Assembly: GCF_020073745.1 (NCBI RefSeq)
Contig: NZ_JAIRAU010000001.1
Location: 248,001-312,000 of the forward strand
Direction: 5' to 3'
DNA: 64,000 nucleotides
DNA from: Nannocystis pusilla
GTDB lineage: Bacteria > Myxococcota_A > Polyangia > Nannocystales > Nannocystaceae
Below, piece after piece: positions 33,322-44,887 of the stretch (positions within the stretch are counted from its first letter, which is position 1; each line of letters begins with the position of its first letter). Under the pieces are notes generated by a model. It ran no database searches and was not told the origin of the DNA. It saw only the letters and a program-made list of their open reading frames with translations. Made by a program: the position numbers and the translations under genes.

Positions 33322-34386
33322 GTCGGCGGCGCCGAAGTGGGTGGCGGCGAATTCGTCGAGCTCGGCCGCGGTGGCGCGCATGAAGCGGCGCTTCTCGTGG
33401 TACGGCAGGAAGGCGCTCTTGAAGCCGTTGAGGATGACCTGGCGCAGGGCGGCGAAGTCGAAGTCGAGTTCGGTGTGGAGCAGGTGGAGCTCGCGCGAGA
33501 CGGTGGTGTCGGTGATCAGGCGGTTGTCGGTGTTGACGGTGATCCGCGCGCCGAGGTCGAAGTAGAGCCGCAGCGGGTGCTCGGCGATGCTGCTGACCGC
33601 GCCCGTCTGCACGTTCGACGACGGGCAGCACTCGAGCGGGATCCGGTGGTCGACGACGTAGCGGAGCAGGTCGCCGTCCTCGCGCAGGCGACAGCCGTGG
33701 CCGATCCGGTGGGCGCCGCACACGTGCAGCGCCTGGGCGATCGAGGCCGGGCCGTAGGCCTCGCCGGCGTGGATCGTGACGTTGATGTTGTTCTGGCGCA
33801 CGAGGTTGAAGGCCTCGTGGTGGGCCTTGGGCGGGTAGTCGTACTCGGCGCCGGCGAGGTCGAAGCCGACCACGCCGCGGTTCTTGTAGGCGACCACGAG
33901 CTCGGCCATGCGCAGCGAGGACTCGGGCGAGATGTTCCTGATCCCGCAGAGGATCAGGTTGCTCTCGATGTTGTGGACCTGCTGGGCCTCGTGCAGGCCG
34001 CGCAGGACGGTCTCGACCACGCGCGTGAGGCCGAGCTTGCGCCGGGTGTGCAGCATCGGCGAGTAGCGGACCTCCATGTAGCGCACGTTCTCGGCCGCGG
34101 CGTCGGCGGCCAGCTCGAACGCGGCGCGGTACAGGGCCTCCTCGTCCTGCAGCACCTGCAGGGTGACGTCGAAGGCCTTGAGGTAGGCGACCAGGCTGCC
34201 GGCGTTCTGGCCGAGGTGCATCGCCTCGCGCAGGCCCTCGGCGGTGGCGGCCGGCAGCGCGACGCCGCGCTCGCGCGCGAGCTCGAGGATCGTGTCGAGC
34301 CGCATCGAGCCGTCGAGGTGGACGTGGAGGTCGGTCTTCGGCAGCTTCTGGATCTGCGCGAGCGTGAGGGTCGGCGCGGCGGGCAT
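33313..34386 (-). CDS. add: Adenosine deaminase
   Basis: A 357-residue zinc amidohydrolase that converts adenosine to inosine in purine salvage. Motifs in order: TDLHVHLDGSM (zinc His pair), YMEVRYSPM, GVVGFDLAGAE, VTIHAGEAYG (zinc His and catalytic Glu), RIGHGCRL (catalytic His), ECCPSSNVQT and ITVNTDNR (Asp; canonical enzymes show NTDDP or similar, so this site is slightly altered). ATG at 34386 is used; a TTG 4 codons earlier is possible. The hypoxanthine phosphoribosyltransferase gene lies 55 bp upstream on the same strand, so adenosine to inosine, then hypoxanthine to IMP, form one salvage unit. Confidence 0.92.
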   Translation of the reverse strand: MPAAPTLTLAQIQKLPKTDLHVHLDGSMRLDTILELARERGVALPAATAEGLREAMHLGQNAGSLVAYLKAFDVTLQVLQDEEALYRAAFELAADAAAENVRYMEVRYSPMLHTRRKLGLTRVVETVLRGLHEAQQVHNIESNLILCGIRNISPESSLRMAELVVAYKNRGVVGFDLAGAEYDYPPKAHHEAFNLVRQNNINVTIHAGEAYGPASIAQALHVCGAHRIGHGCRLREDGDLLRYVVDHRIPLECCPSSNVQTGAVSSIAEHPLRLYFDLGARITVNTDNRLITDTTVSRELHLLHTELDFDFAALRQVILNGFKSAFLPYHEKRRFMRATAAELDEFAATHFGAADSP

Positions 34387-34416
34387 TCTGTCTTTCAAGC
34401 CAGGGCGTTAAGAGCA

Positions 34417-34430
34417 GGTCACAAGGGACA
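34417..34430. repeat. Degenerate palindrome copy between hpt and add
   Basis: GGTCACAAGGGACA: right arm intact, left arm with two mismatches. It sits in the 55-bp gap of the purine-salvage pair. The CAAGGGACAGG form recurs near 57207. Confidence 0.4.
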
Positions 34431-34441
34431 GGACCGGAGAG

Positions 34442-35017
34442 TCAGGTGGTGTAGATCGCCGGCTTGAGCACGCCGATGTAGGGCAGGTTGCGGTAGTGGC
34501 CGCGGTAGTCGAGGCCGTAGCCGACCACGAACTCGTTGGGGCAGGGGAAGCCGACGTGGCGCACCTGCAGCGGCCGCTTGCGCGCCTCGTGCTTGTCGAG
34601 CAAGGCGCAGATCTCGAGCGAGGCGGGGTGACGCGTGCGCAAGATGTCGCACAGGTAATCGAGGGTCAGGCCGCTGTCGACGATGTCCTCGACGAGGACG
34701 ATGTGCCGGCCGGTGGCGGCGCTGCCGAGGTCCTTCAAGATCCGCACCTCGCCCGAGGAGGTGGTGCGGTCGCCGTACGACGAGACGGCCATGAAGTCGA
34801 TCGACAGCGGGATGTTCATGTGCCGCACGAGGTCGGCCATGAAGAGGAGGCTGCCGCTCAAGATCCCGACCATCAGCGGGTCCTTGTCGGCGTACTCGCT
34901 CGCCAGCGTGCGCCCGAGCTGCGCGACCCGGTCGTGGATCTGCTTCTCGGTGAGGAGGATCTTGGAGAGGTCCGAGGTCAGGCCGCCTTGCCAGATGTCC
35001 GTCGTCGTGTGTGTCAT
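34442..35017 (-). CDS. hpt: Hypoxanthine (guanine) phosphoribosyltransferase
   Basis: A 191-residue cytoplasmic enzyme that joins hypoxanthine (or guanine) to PRPP, giving IMP (or GMP). The PRPP-binding motif LVEDIVDSGLTLDYL is intact, as are VGILSGSLLFMADL, DFMAVSSYGDRTTSSGEVRI (flexible loop) and the C-terminal FVVGYGLDYRGHYRNLPYIGVL. Length matches bacterial Hpt. The adenosine deaminase gene follows after 55 bp on the same strand. Confidence 0.95.
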   Translation of the reverse strand: MTHTTTDIWQGGLTSDLSKILLTEKQIHDRVAQLGRTLASEYADKDPLMVGILSGSLLFMADLVRHMNIPLSIDFMAVSSYGDRTTSSGEVRILKDLGSAATGRHIVLVEDIVDSGLTLDYLCDILRTRHPASLEICALLDKHEARKRPLQVRHVGFPCPNEFVVGYGLDYRGHYRNLPYIGVLKPAIYTT

Positions 35018-35184
35018 GCGCGCTCGTGCGCGCGAGGATACACGAGCGCCCGGCGCGCGTCAGCCGGCGCCGGCGGGCCCTCGCGGGCCACGAGCAGGAT
35101 TCGCTGCACCGACGCTCGAGGCGGGGGTCGACCGGTGCGACGGCGGCGGGGTCCGGGTCGACGACAAGGAGTCGGGGGTGCCGC

Positions 35185-36072
35185 TCAGAATGGCGGTTCG
35201 CCGTCGCCTTCGGCGCCGTCGCCCCACAACTTGCGCGCGCGAACGTCGACGAGGAGGAAGCGGGCGCCGATCCCGTCTTCAGGACACAGACAGAGCATGC
35301 GACGGAAAGTGGCTTCGGCGCTGTGGAAGTCGCCGCCGCGCCACTGGCACAGACCGAGGCCGTGGAGGCTGCGGAGGAACGCTCGATTCCCGTGGAGATA
35401 CCAGGAGAGGATCCCGTCGAAGCCGGGGCCGAGCTGGCGTTCGCCGATCTGCACGGCGATCTCGTAGTGCGTCCGCGCGACCGGGAGGAGGACGTCGAAC
35501 ACCAGGTTGCCGAGGTGCCGGTGCGCGTCGATGTTGCCGGGGTCACGCTCGACGAGGCGCATGAGCAGTTCATGTGCGGCGAGCGGGCGGTCGGCTTCGC
35601 GGTGGTCGAGCGCGGCGAAGAGGATGTCCTCGTCGTCCGGCGGCGGTGAGTGCATCTCGAACATGTCTCGTGCTCGCGCGCGCAGGTGGGCGACGACATC
35701 GTCCGGCAGGTGATCGAGCTCGTCGTCCATCGGCCACGGGCCGAACTCGATCGGCGGGCGTGGCGGGAGCGCGAGCGCGTCGAGGTCGAGGCGCGCGTGG
35801 AGGATGTGGCCGACGAGGGTTCTCGGCGGAGCGTTGCCGCGAGGGGCGCGGCACTGGACGCTCACCCGCAGCGCCGGGACGATGGCGCGGAGATCCGGCA
35901 CCCGTAGCCTGACGATGGTCCCGTCGTCGAGGCGACGGACCCGCGCGGAGTCCTCGGCGAGCGAGAGCACGACGACGTCGACGAGCTGCGTCGGTTCGGG
36001 CTCGCGGCGCGGCGCCTCCTGCCGGGGGTGACGCGGCCGCGGGGTTTGTTTGCGGCGGTCGGAGGCCCTCAT
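35185..36072 (-). CDS. Conserved-looking TPR protein with basic N-terminus
   Basis: A 295-residue protein with no signal peptide. Residues 1-27 are Arg/Pro-rich. Residues about 30-100 form a small beta-rich part (VVVLSLAEDSARVRRLDDGTIVRLR). Residues about 150-280 are TPR-like helices (ADRPLAAHELLMRLVERDPGNIDAHRHLGNL, GLCQWRGGDFHSAEATFRRML), ending in LCPEDGIGARFLLVDV, a motif seen in ST7-like TPR proteins. The start codon overlaps the stop of the upstream gene (ATGA), so the two are translationally coupled. Function unknown. Confidence 0.7.
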   Translation of the reverse strand: MRASDRRKQTPRPRHPRQEAPRREPEPTQLVDVVVLSLAEDSARVRRLDDGTIVRLRVPDLRAIVPALRVSVQCRAPRGNAPPRTLVGHILHARLDLDALALPPRPPIEFGPWPMDDELDHLPDDVVAHLRARARDMFEMHSPPPDDEDILFAALDHREADRPLAAHELLMRLVERDPGNIDAHRHLGNLVFDVLLPVARTHYEIAVQIGERQLGPGFDGILSWYLHGNRAFLRSLHGLGLCQWRGGDFHSAEATFRRMLCLCPEDGIGARFLLVDVRARKLWGDGAEGDGEPPF

Positions 36073-37184
36073 GAGGAGGCCCCTGCGCCGGGGGTGTCAT
36101 GGAGGCGGAGGCTCTCCGCGATCTCGTCGCGGATCTCGGTGAAGCGATCGACCTCGGAGTGGTCGGGCGGCGGGCGAATGCTGTCCCACAGGGCGAGGGC
36201 CTCGACGAGGCGGGCCCGATCTCCGGCAGCGTGCTCGTGCAGATGCAAGGCGAGCAGCTTGCGCGCGACGAGGTCGTCCGGAGCGAGCGCGACGGCGCCG
36301 CGGAGCACCCGTTCGGCGTCCTGGAGGCGACCGAGCTCCTCGTAGATGTGCGCGGCGGTGGAGAGGACGATGCGGCGGTCGTGGGCGTCGTCATCGGTCA
36401 AGACGAGGTCGAGCCAGCGCTCGGCGACGGCGGCGGCGTCGGCGGCGAGCTCGGGGCATTGCTCGAAGAGCCGAACGGCGACGAGGATCATGCGCGTGCG
36501 CAGGGTTCCCAGGGGGAGACGGACGCCGCCGATCTCGCCGGGTGCGTCGGGGTCGACGCGGTCGCGCGCCGCTGCGAGGAAGCGGACGAGGTTCTCGAGG
36601 TATCCGGCGAGGTCGTCGTCGGCGCGGAGGTCCTCTGCGTCGGCGACGAGCGCGAGCAAGGACTCGAGCGGCGGATCGTCGGGACGGAGACGGCGCCACA
36701 GCTCGACCGCGGCCAACCCGAGGAAGTCGCGATCGGCAGCCGACAGCACGCGCTCGGTGATCGCGGGGAGCCAGTGGATCCGCGACATCCGCCAGGCCGA
36801 GCCTCCCGCCGGCATGCGCGCGATGTGACTCAGAACGTCGGCGCGTGTGACGACCAGGCCGCGCTCGGCGAGTCCGCCGAGCAGCCTGTCTTCGTCGAGG
36901 GTGGCGACCTCGGCGTGCGTCCAGAAGCGATCGATCCCCCGCCGCAAGCGCCGGAGCGCGCGCGGGAGGAGGTGTTCACGCTCGCGCCAGCGCTGGGTCA
37001 GGTACGGATGAACGGAAGTCTCTTCGTCGGCGCTCGGGACGTCGTCGTCCTCGAACGCGTCGAGGCGCTCCTTCGTGGCAGGGTTCTGCTTGCGGGCGAG
37101 GGTCCGGGCTTGCCGGCGCTCGACCTCGCGGCGGTGTCGCTTCTCGGCGCGACGCTGGGCGCTGCGGTGCTGTTTCTGGCTCAT
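36069..37184 (-). CDS. Hypothetical helical (TPR-like) protein with Lys/Arg-rich N-terminus
   Basis: A 371-residue protein with a strongly basic, helical N-terminus (RSAQRRAEKRHRREVERRQ), then an acidic linker (FEDDDVPSADEE) and a helical body. The last 130 residues look TPR-like (IVLSTAAHIYEELGRLQDAERVLRGA, LLALHLHEH). No enzyme motif is seen. Its stop overlaps the start of the next TPR gene by 4 nt, so the two products probably work together. The basic leader may bind nucleic acid or ribosomes (speculative). Confidence 0.65.
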   Translation of the reverse strand: MSQKQHRSAQRRAEKRHRREVERRQARTLARKQNPATKERLDAFEDDDVPSADEETSVHPYLTQRWREREHLLPRALRRLRRGIDRFWTHAEVATLDEDRLLGGLAERGLVVTRADVLSHIARMPAGGSAWRMSRIHWLPAITERVLSAADRDFLGLAAVELWRRLRPDDPPLESLLALVADAEDLRADDDLAGYLENLVRFLAAARDRVDPDAPGEIGGVRLPLGTLRTRMILVAVRLFEQCPELAADAAAVAERWLDLVLTDDDAHDRRIVLSTAAHIYEELGRLQDAERVLRGAVALAPDDLVARKLLALHLHEHAAGDRARLVEALALWDSIRPPPDHSEVDRFTEIRDEIAESLRLHDTPGAGASS

Positions 37185-37540
37185 GAGAGGTCATTATCCG
37201 ATGAGCGTTTCCGCGCCAAGCCCCTTCGCGCTGCCGTTAGGGGCTATCTCGGCTGCGGGATTCCCGCACGATGCGCCGCATTCTCGCTGTGCGACCGGTA
37301 CCGGCGGCCGAAGGAGGTGCGGGAAGGCGGCGCGCGGAGGATCGCGGCATGGTGCGATGGACATGTCCTCGGGGACATGTTGTGCGTGGACGGCGACCTC
37401 GAAGCTGGCCGCCGCGAGGTGCAGCGGCGCGCGGGCTCTGCCGGCGAGCGGTCGCCCGTCGCGGCGGCGGCAGCTCGCGGGGGCCGTCGGATGGTTCGAG
37501 GTCGCTGCAGCGGCCGCGCGTGCTATGTTCGCGGGCCGAT
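37185..37540. other. Intergenic region with a perfect long palindrome copy
   Basis: 356 bp between divergent genes. No convincing gene. It holds the longest palindrome copy of the window (37361-37380) about 160 bp upstream of the esterase start. Confidence 0.5.
37361..37380. repeat. Dispersed palindrome, longest perfect copy (8-bp arms)
   Basis: ACATGTCCTCGGGGACATGT, 8-bp arms around TCGG, in the divergent intergenic region. The core 14-mer at 37364-37377 is identical to the copies at 4748 and 8813. Confidence 0.9.
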
Positions 37541-38578
37541 ATGCCGACTCACAACTACGCGCTGCCGCGCGGCACCACCGTCACCATCGAGATCGACTCG
37601 CCCGCGCTGGCGGCCAACGTGGTCGGCGATCCGTCGTCGCGGGCGGTCGCGGTGTACCTGCCCGAGGGCTACGACCGCGGCAACGAGCGCTACCCGATCT
37701 TCGTCGACCTGGCGGGGTACAGCAGCTCGGGGCTCAAGCGGCTCGGGTGGACCGGGTTCGGCGAGTCGATGCCGCAGCGGCTCGACCGGCTGATCGCCGG
37801 CGGGGCGATGGGGCCGGTGATCGGCGTGTTCCCCGACGGCTTCACGGCGCTGGGCGGCAATCAGTACATCAACTCGAGCGCGCTCGGGCGGTGGGAGGAC
37901 TTCCTCGCCGACGAGCTGCCGGCGCGGCTCGAGCGCGAGTTCAGGGTCCGGCCGGGGCGCGCGGGGCGGGCGGTGTTCGGCCACTCGAGCGGCGGCTACG
38001 GGGCGCTGGTGCACGGCATGCGCCGCGCGGACGTGTGGGGCGCGGTCGGCTGTCACGCCGGCGACTGCAACTTCGACCTGGCCTATCGGCCAGACATGCC
38101 CAGGCTGGTGACCGCGCTGGCGCGCAGCGGCGGGGTCGAGGGCTGGCTGAAGGCGTTCGCGGCCGCGCCGAAGTGGGGCGGCGGCGATCACCTGCCGCTG
38201 ATGTTGCTGGCGATGGCGGCGACCTACGACCCCGACCCGGGCGCGTACATGGGCGTGCGCCTGCCGGTCGACCTGCACACGGCCGAGCTCGACGCCGAGG
38301 CGTGGGCCCGGTGGTTGCGCTGGGATCCGCTGCGCATGATCGAGACGCCGGAGGCGCAGGCCAACCTGCGCCGGCTGCACGGGCTGTTCATCGACGCCGG
38401 CTCGCGCGACCAATTCCAGGCCCACTTCGGCGCGCGCGCGCTGGTGCGGCGGCTGTCGGCGCTGGGCATCGCCCACGTGTACGAGGAGTTCCCCGACGAC
38501 CACTCGAACACCAGCTACCGCCTCGACGTGTCGCTGCCGTACCTCTACCGCGCGCTCGACGGGGCCGGTCGCGGGTAG
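37541..38578 (+). CDS. Alpha/beta-hydrolase of the putative esterase (EstD/Fes-like) family
   Basis: A 345-residue cytoplasmic protein. The nucleophile elbow is [13 protein letters not shown] (GxSxG, Ser near 148). The usual acidic residue and His are likely in [11 protein letters not shown] and [12 protein letters not shown]-terminal [24 protein letters not shown] is typical of the PF00756 esterase family (esterase D, ferric enterobactin esterase, mycolyltransferases). The substrate is probably an ester of a small molecule; not predictable. The ATG at 37541 is the first in frame with coding composition. The metallopeptidase gene follows after 14 bp. Confidence 0.8.
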   Translation: MPTHNYALPRGTTVTIEIDSPALAANVVGDPSSRAVAVYLPEGYDRGNERYPIFVDLAGYSSSGLKRLGWTGFGESMPQRLDRLIAGGAMGPVIGVFPDGFTALGGNQYINSSALGRWEDFLADELPARLEREFRVRPGRAGRAVFGHSSGGYGALVHGMRRADVWGAVGCHAGDCNFDLAYRPDMPRLVTALARSGGVEGWLKAFAAAPKWGGGDHLPLMLLAMAATYDPDPGAYMGVRLPVDLHTAELDAEAWARWLRWDPLRMIETPEAQANLRRLHGLFIDAGSRDQFQAHFGARALVRRLSALGIAHVYEEFPDDHSNTSYRLDVSLPYLYRALDGAGRG

Positions 38579-38592
38579 TATCCTGCGGGCCC

Positions 38593-40383
38593 ATGCCGCC
38601 TGTCCGCTCGACCATCTTCGTGGCGCTCGCGCTCGCCGCGTGCCAAAACCCCGACGTGAGCAAGGGCGAGCGGGCTGCAGGCAAGGTTGTGGAGGACGCC
38701 GCGAAGGACGACGCGGACGCGGCGGACGAGCCGGCGGAGGCGACGCCGGCGAAGCAGGCGCAGCTCAAGCTGAAGAGCCCGGCCGAGCTGCTGCACGACA
38801 AGATCGACCAGTTCGTGACCTCGCCGCTGACGACCGACGTGTCGCAGCTGCCGCCGGCGGAGCGCGCGGCGCTCGACAAGTTGATCGAGGCGGCGCGGCT
38901 GATGGACCCGATCTTCGACCGCCAGGCGTGGGCCGGCAACCCGGCGCTGCGCGCGGAGCTCGAGAAGGACACCAGCGAGCTCGGGATCGTCAAGCTCGAC
39001 TACTTCACGGTCATGCGCGGGCCGTGGGATCGCCAGGAGCACTACGCGCCGTTCGCGACCACGCTGGCGCACCCGCCGGGCGCGGGTTTCTATCCGGAGG
39101 ACCTCAGCGCCGACGCGTTCAAAAAATGGGTCGCCGAGCACCCCGAGGACAAGGCGGCGTTCGAGAGCCTGACGACGGTCATCGTGCGCGCCGGCGACAA
39201 GCTCGAGGCGCGGCCCTACAGCGCCGAGTACGGCGAGTGGCTCGGGCCGGCCGCGAAGGCGCTCGAGGACGCGGCCAAGCTGACGAAGAACCGCTCGCTG
39301 ACGAAGTTCCTGCGCTCGCGCGCGCAGGCGTTCCGCACCGACGACTACTACCAGTCCGACAAGGACTGGATGGACCTCGACAGCGTCGTCGAGATCACCA
39401 TCGGGCCCTACGAGACCTACGAAGACGAGCTGCTCGGCCTCAAGGCCGCGTTCGAGGCGTTCGTCACCGTCAGCGACCCGAAGGCCTCGGCGGCGCTGGC
39501 GAAGTACAAGAAGTACCTGCCGGAGATGGAGCAGCACCTGCCGATCCCCGACGAGGTGAAGACGAAGCGCGGCAGCGAGAGCCCGATCCGCGTGGTCGAC
39601 CTGGTGTTCTCGGCCGGCGACGCGCGCAAGTCGGTGCAGACGATCGCGTTCAACCTGCCGAACGACGAGAAGGTGCGGGCCGAGAAGGGCGCCAAGAAGG
39701 TCCTGCTGCGCAACCTGATCCAGACCAAATTCGACGTCATCATGCGCCCGATCGGCGAGCAGGTGCTGCACCCCGACCATGTGTCGTCGCTGTCGGGCGA
39801 GGCGTTCTTCCTGCAGGTGCTGTTCCACGAGCTGTCGCACAGCCTCGGGCCCGCGTTCGTCGCCCCGCAGCCGGGGGCCGACAAGACGGCGGAGAAGGTC
39901 GACGTCCGGGTCGCGCTCGCGGCCAGCTACTCGCCGCTCGAGGAGGCCAAGGCCGACGTGATGGGCGCGTACAACGTGCTCTTCATGATCGAGAAGGGCG
40001 AGCTCGCGGCCGACCTGAAGGACAAGGTGTTGCTGTCGTACTTCGCCGGGCTGTTCCGCAGCGCCCGCTTCGGCGTGGCCGAGGCCCACGGGCGCGGGGC
40101 GGCGCTGCAGCTGGGGCGCTTCATCGCCGCCGGCGCGGTGGTGCCCGACAGCGCGAGCGGCAAGTTCAAGGTCGACCTCGTCAAGCTCGAGCAGGCGATC
40201 AGCGACCTCGTGCGCGACATCTGCCTGATCCAGCACAGCGGCGACAAGGCCGCGGCCGACAAGCTGCTCGACGAGCACGGCAAGATCACGCCGCTGCTGC
40301 AGGCCTCGCTCGACCGGCTCGGCCAGATCCCGGTCGACATCCGCCCCAACTACCCGCTCGCCGGCGAGATCTTGCCGCAGTGA
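38593..40383 (+). CDS. Zinc metallopeptidase-like lipoprotein (dipeptidyl peptidase III-like)
   Basis: A 596-residue exported protein with lipobox (LALAAC). The zinc motif [16 protein letters not shown] (near residue 410) and the downstream [23 protein letters not shown] (near 448) resemble the HExxGH...EExxAD layout of the M49 dipeptidyl peptidase III group and related Nudix-associated peptidases. M49 has one extra residue in its zinc helix, absent here (HELSHS). It would cleave peptides at the cell surface or periplasm. Its stop overlaps the GTG of the helicase gene by 3 nt (GTGA), so the two are coupled despite different cell compartments. Confidence 0.75.
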   Translation: MPPVRSTIFVALALAACQNPDVSKGERAAGKVVEDAAKDDADAADEPAEATPAKQAQLKLKSPAELLHDKIDQFVTSPLTTDVSQLPPAERAALDKLIEAARLMDPIFDRQAWAGNPALRAELEKDTSELGIVKLDYFTVMRGPWDRQEHYAPFATTLAHPPGAGFYPEDLSADAFKKWVAEHPEDKAAFESLTTVIVRAGDKLEARPYSAEYGEWLGPAAKALEDAAKLTKNRSLTKFLRSRAQAFRTDDYYQSDKDWMDLDSVVEITIGPYETYEDELLGLKAAFEAFVTVSDPKASAALAKYKKYLPEMEQHLPIPDEVKTKRGSESPIRVVDLVFSAGDARKSVQTIAFNLPNDEKVRAEKGAKKVLLRNLIQTKFDVIMRPIGEQVLHPDHVSSLSGEAFFLQVLFHELSHSLGPAFVAPQPGADKTAEKVDVRVALAASYSPLEEAKADVMGAYNVLFMIEKGELAADLKDKVLLSYFAGLFRSARFGVAEAHGRGAALQLGRFIAAGAVVPDSASGKFKVDLVKLEQAISDLVRDICLIQHSGDKAAADKLLDEHGKITPLLQASLDRLGQIPVDIRPNYPLAGEILPQ

Positions 40384-42971
40384 GCGCCAACGACAACATC
40401 ACGGCCGGCCCGCGCGAGCTGCGGGAGTTCGCGGCCCGGCTGATCGAGCAGCCCGACAAGAACACCTCGTCGGACGCGATCCTCGAGTGCTTTCTCGATT
40501 GGGTCACCGAGACGGGGCTCGAGCTGTACCCGGCGCAGGAGGAGGCGATCCTCGAGCTGCTGGCCGGCAAGCACGTGGTGCTCAACACGCCGACCGGCTC
40601 GGGCAAGTCGCTGGTGGCGCTGGCGATGCACCTGGCCGCGCTGGCCCGCAGGCGCCGCAGCGTGTACACGAGCCCGATCAAGGCGCTGGTCAGCGAGAAG
40701 TTCTTCGCGCTGTGCCGCGAGTTCGGGCCCGACCGCGTCGGCATGATGACCGGCGACGCCAGCGTCAACCGCGACGCGCCGATCCTGTGCTGCACCGCGG
40801 AGATCCTGGCCAACATGGCGCTGCGCGACGGGCGGATGGCGCCGGTCGACGACGCGGTGCTCGACGAGTTCCACTATTACGGCGACCGGGACCGCGGGAT
40901 GGCGTGGCAGATCCCGCTGCTGGCGCTGCCGTTCACGACCTTCCTGCTGATGTCGGCGACGCTCGGCGACACGACCAAGGTCGAGGACGGGCTGAGGCGC
41001 CTGACGAAGCAGGAGGTCGCGGTGGTGCGCTCGGCGACGCGGCCGGTGCCGCTCGACTTCGAGTACCGCGAGACGCCGCTGCACGAGACGATCGCCTACC
41101 TGCTCGACCGCGCGCGCGCGCCGATCTACATCGTCAGCTTCACCCAGCGCGAGGCCGCCGAGGAGGCGCAGAACCTGATGAGCACGAACCTGTGCTCGCG
41201 CGAGGAGAAGGCGGCGATCGCCGAGGCGATCGGGGGCTTCCGCTTCGACACGCCGTACGGCAAGGAGATCCAGGGCTACCTCAAGCACGGCGTCGGGGTC
41301 CACCACGCGGGGCTCCTGCCGAAGTACCGCCTGCTGGTCGAGAAGCTGGCGCAGCAGGGCAAGCTGCGGGTGATCTGCGGCACCGACACGCTCGGGGTCG
41401 GGGTCAACATCCCGCTGCGCACGGTGCTGTTCACCAAGCTGTGCAAGTACGACGGCGAGCAGACGCGGATCCTCGGGGCCCGCGACTTCAAGCAGATCGC
41501 CGGGCGGGCCGGGCGCAAGGGCTTCGACGATCACGGCTACGTGGTCTGCCAGGCGCCGGAGCACGTGATCGAGAACAAGAAGCTCGAGGCCAAGGCGGCG
41601 GCCGACCCGAAGAAGAAGAAGTTCGTGCGCCGACAGCCGCCCGAGAAGGGCTATGTCCCCTGGGACAGGTCGACGTTCGAGAAGTTGATCGATCGCGAGC
41701 CCGAGCCGCTGCAGTCGCGGTTCGTGGTGTCGCACGGTATGATCCTGAGCCTGCTGCAGTCGCCGGCCAACATCAACGCGTGGGGCGGCGGCTACCGCCG
41801 GCTGATCGAGCTGATCGCGGCGGCGCACGACGAGGCGCGGGCCAAGACCCGCCACCGGCGCGAGGCGGCGACGCTGTTCCGGGCGCTGCGCAAGGCCGGC
41901 ATCGTCAAGCTGGTGCCGCTCGACGCGCGCAAGGACGGCGGCGGCGGCCGGGCGGTCCGGCTCGACGAGCACCTGCAGAAGGACTTCTCGCTCCACCACA
42001 CGCTGTCGCTCTACCTGCTCGACACGCTCGGCCGGGTGCCGCTCGACTCGCCGACCTACGCGCTCGACGTGGTGTCGCTGGTCGAGTCGCTGCTCGAGAA
42101 CCCGCAGGTGGTGCTGCAGGCGCAGGAGCACCGCGCGCGCTCGGAGAAGATCGGCGAGCTCAAGGCCGCGGGGGTCGAGTACGAGGAGCGCATGGCCGAG
42201 CTCGAGAAGGTCTCGTACCCCAAGCCGCTGGCCGACTTCATCTACGACACCTTCAACGAGTTCTCCGCGCTCCACCCGTGGGTCGGGCAGGAGAACATCC
42301 GCCCGAAGTCGGTGGTGCGCGACATGGTCGAGCGCTACGCCGCGTTCAACGACTACGTCAAGGAGTACGGGCTGCAGCGCAGCGAGGGCGTGCTGCTGCG
42401 CTACTTGATGCAGGCCTACAAGCTCCTCGTGCAGACCGTGCCCGACGCGGCCAAGACCGACGAGGTGCACGACGTCATCGGCTTCATGCGGGCGATGTTC
42501 GAGCACGTCGACACCAGCCTCCTGCAGGAGTGGGAGCGCATGCTGCACCCGCCGGTGCTCGAGGGCGAAGCCGCGCCCGCGGGGCCGCGCGATCTGTCGG
42601 CCGATCCCAGGGCGTTCGCCGCGCGCGTGCGCGCGGAGATGCACGCGCTGGTGCGCGCGCTCGCCGAGCGCGACTGGGAGGACGCGGCGGTCGGCACGCG
42701 CGCCGACCCCGACGATCCGTGGCCGCCGGAGCGCTTCGCGCAGGCGATGGCCGAGTACTACGCGGAGTACCCGACGCTGCGCTTCGACCACGGGGCGCGG
42801 TTCCCCAAGTACACGCGCATCGAGGCGGTCGCCGACCAGCGCTGGCGGGTCACGCAGGTGCTGGTCGACCCCGAGGAGGACAACCTGTGGCACATCGAGG
42901 GCGAGGTCGACCTGCGCGGCGACGGCTTCCCCGAGGGTCCGCTGGTGATGATGCGCGCGATCGCGGTGTGA
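40380..42971 (+). CDS. Superfamily II DEAD/DEAH-box helicase with DUF3516 C-terminus
   Basis: An 863-residue cytoplasmic helicase. Motifs in order: Q-like [10 protein letters not shown], Walker [13 protein letters not shown] (about 68-80), [12 protein letters not shown] (Ia), [13 protein letters not shown] (Walker B as DEFH, about 160), LLMSATLGD (III), [25 protein letters not shown] (V) and [10 protein letters not shown] (VI, about 370). The rest, a C-terminal region of about 450 residues, is typical of the DUF3516 family of Ski2-like RNA/DNA helicases in actinobacteria and myxobacteria. The start is GTG at 40380, overlapping the previous stop. An exact palindrome copy encodes YVPWDRS in a linker after the helicase core. 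Confidence 0.9.
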   Translation: MSANDNITAGPRELREFAARLIEQPDKNTSSDAILECFLDWVTETGLELYPAQEEAILELLAGKHVVLNTPTGSGKSLVALAMHLAALARRRRSVYTSPIKALVSEKFFALCREFGPDRVGMMTGDASVNRDAPILCCTAEILANMALRDGRMAPVDDAVLDEFHYYGDRDRGMAWQIPLLALPFTTFLLMSATLGDTTKVEDGLRRLTKQEVAVVRSATRPVPLDFEYRETPLHETIAYLLDRARAPIYIVSFTQREAAEEAQNLMSTNLCSREEKAAIAEAIGGFRFDTPYGKEIQGYLKHGVGVHHAGLLPKYRLLVEKLAQQGKLRVICGTDTLGVGVNIPLRTVLFTKLCKYDGEQTRILGARDFKQIAGRAGRKGFDDHGYVVCQAPEHVIENKKLEAKAAADPKKKKFVRRQPPEKGYVPWDRSTFEKLIDREPEPLQSRFVVSHGMILSLLQSPANINAWGGGYRRLIELIAAAHDEARAKTRHRREAATLFRALRKAGIVKLVPLDARKDGGGGRAVRLDEHLQKDFSLHHTLSLYLLDTLGRVPLDSPTYALDVVSLVESLLENPQVVLQAQEHRARSEKIGELKAAGVEYEERMAELEKVSYPKPLADFIYDTFNEFSALHPWVGQENIRPKSVVRDMVERYAAFNDYVKEYGLQRSEGVLLRYLMQAYKLLVQTVPDAAKTDEVHDVIGFMRAMFEHVDTSLLQEWERMLHPPVLEGEAAPAGPRDLSADPRAFAARVRAEMHALVRALAERDWEDAAVGTRADPDDPWPPERFAQAMAEYYAEYPTLRFDHGARFPKYTRIEAVADQRWRVTQVLVDPEEDNLWHIEGEVDLRGDGFPEGPLVMMRAIAV
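41654..41667. repeat. Dispersed palindrome TGTCC-N4-GGACA, exact copy
   Basis: TGTCCCCTGGGACA in the helicase gene, encoding VPWDR just after the Lys-rich PKKKKFVRR segment, an apparent linker. Confidence 0.85.
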
Positions 42972-43087
42972 GACCCGGCGCGACATTCGCTCCGGCTTCC
43001 CCCCGCGCGTCCCCGCGTTGCCCCGGGGCCGGTACTTGGCCGACACTCGAGGTCGACGGGCGCGGGGGCGTCCGCGGAGGCGACAGG

Positions 43088-43639
43088 ATGTACGGACTCG
43101 TCAACAAGGCGGTCGAGGACCTGGTGGTTTCGCGCTACGGCGAGGACATGTGGGCGCGGATCCAGGAGCAGGCCGGGGTCGACGCCGTCGGCTTCGTGTC
43201 GATGGAGGCCTACCCCGACGAGGTCACGTACAAGCTGGTCGGCGCCGCCAGCGAGGTGCTCGGGCGCCCGCCGGCGGCCCTGCTCGAGGCGTTCGGCGAG
43301 CACTGGATCCTCTATACGGCGCGCCAGGGCTACGGCGAGTTGATGGCGATGTTCGGCGCGTCGATGCGCGAGTTCCTGGGCAACCTCGACAACATGCACA
43401 CGCGGGTCGGGCTCAGCTTCCCCCAGCTGCGGCCGCCGAGCTTCGTGGTCCGCGACGCGGGGCCGCGGACGCTCGAGCTCGAGTATCACTCGCGCCGCGA
43501 GGGCCTGGCGCCGATGGTGGTCGGCCTGCTCAAGGGCCTGGCGCGCGGCTTCTCCGAGGAGGTGGCGGTCGAGCACGTGCACGGCCGCGACCGCGACGGC
43601 TTCGACCTCTTTCGCGTGGAGCTGCAGGCCGCAGCCTAG
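43088..43639 (+). CDS. H-NOX haem-based NO/O2 sensor
   Basis: A 183-residue soluble sensor. It begins MYGLVNKAVEDLV, the standard H-NOX start. The proximal haem-ligand His is His104 in LDNMHTRVGLSFPQLRPPSF, with the conserved Pro residues after it. The propionate-binding YxSxR motif is present (EYHSRREGL, Tyr133, Ser135, Arg137). Stand-alone bacterial H-NOX proteins bind NO (sometimes O2) and regulate a histidine kinase or cyclase encoded beside them. The kinase gene starts 9 bp downstream, so the pair forms a gas-sensing unit. Confidence 0.93.
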   Translation: MYGLVNKAVEDLVVSRYGEDMWARIQEQAGVDAVGFVSMEAYPDEVTYKLVGAASEVLGRPPAALLEAFGEHWILYTARQGYGELMAMFGASMREFLGNLDNMHTRVGLSFPQLRPPSFVVRDAGPRTLELEYHSRREGLAPMVVGLLKGLARGFSEEVAVEHVHGRDRDGFDLFRVELQAAA

Positions 43640-43648
43640 AGGCTCGCC

Positions 43649-44887
<1,239 letters not shown>

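Noticed and set aside
34681..34705. GTCCTCGACGAGGAC inverted repeat in hpt
   Set aside because: Arms arise from repeated Asp/Glu codons in the conserved LVEDIVDSG motif; not the dispersed element.
40350..43046. 898-codon minus-strand frame antisense to the helicase gene
   Set aside because: No motif; helicase motifs I-VI are on the plus strand.
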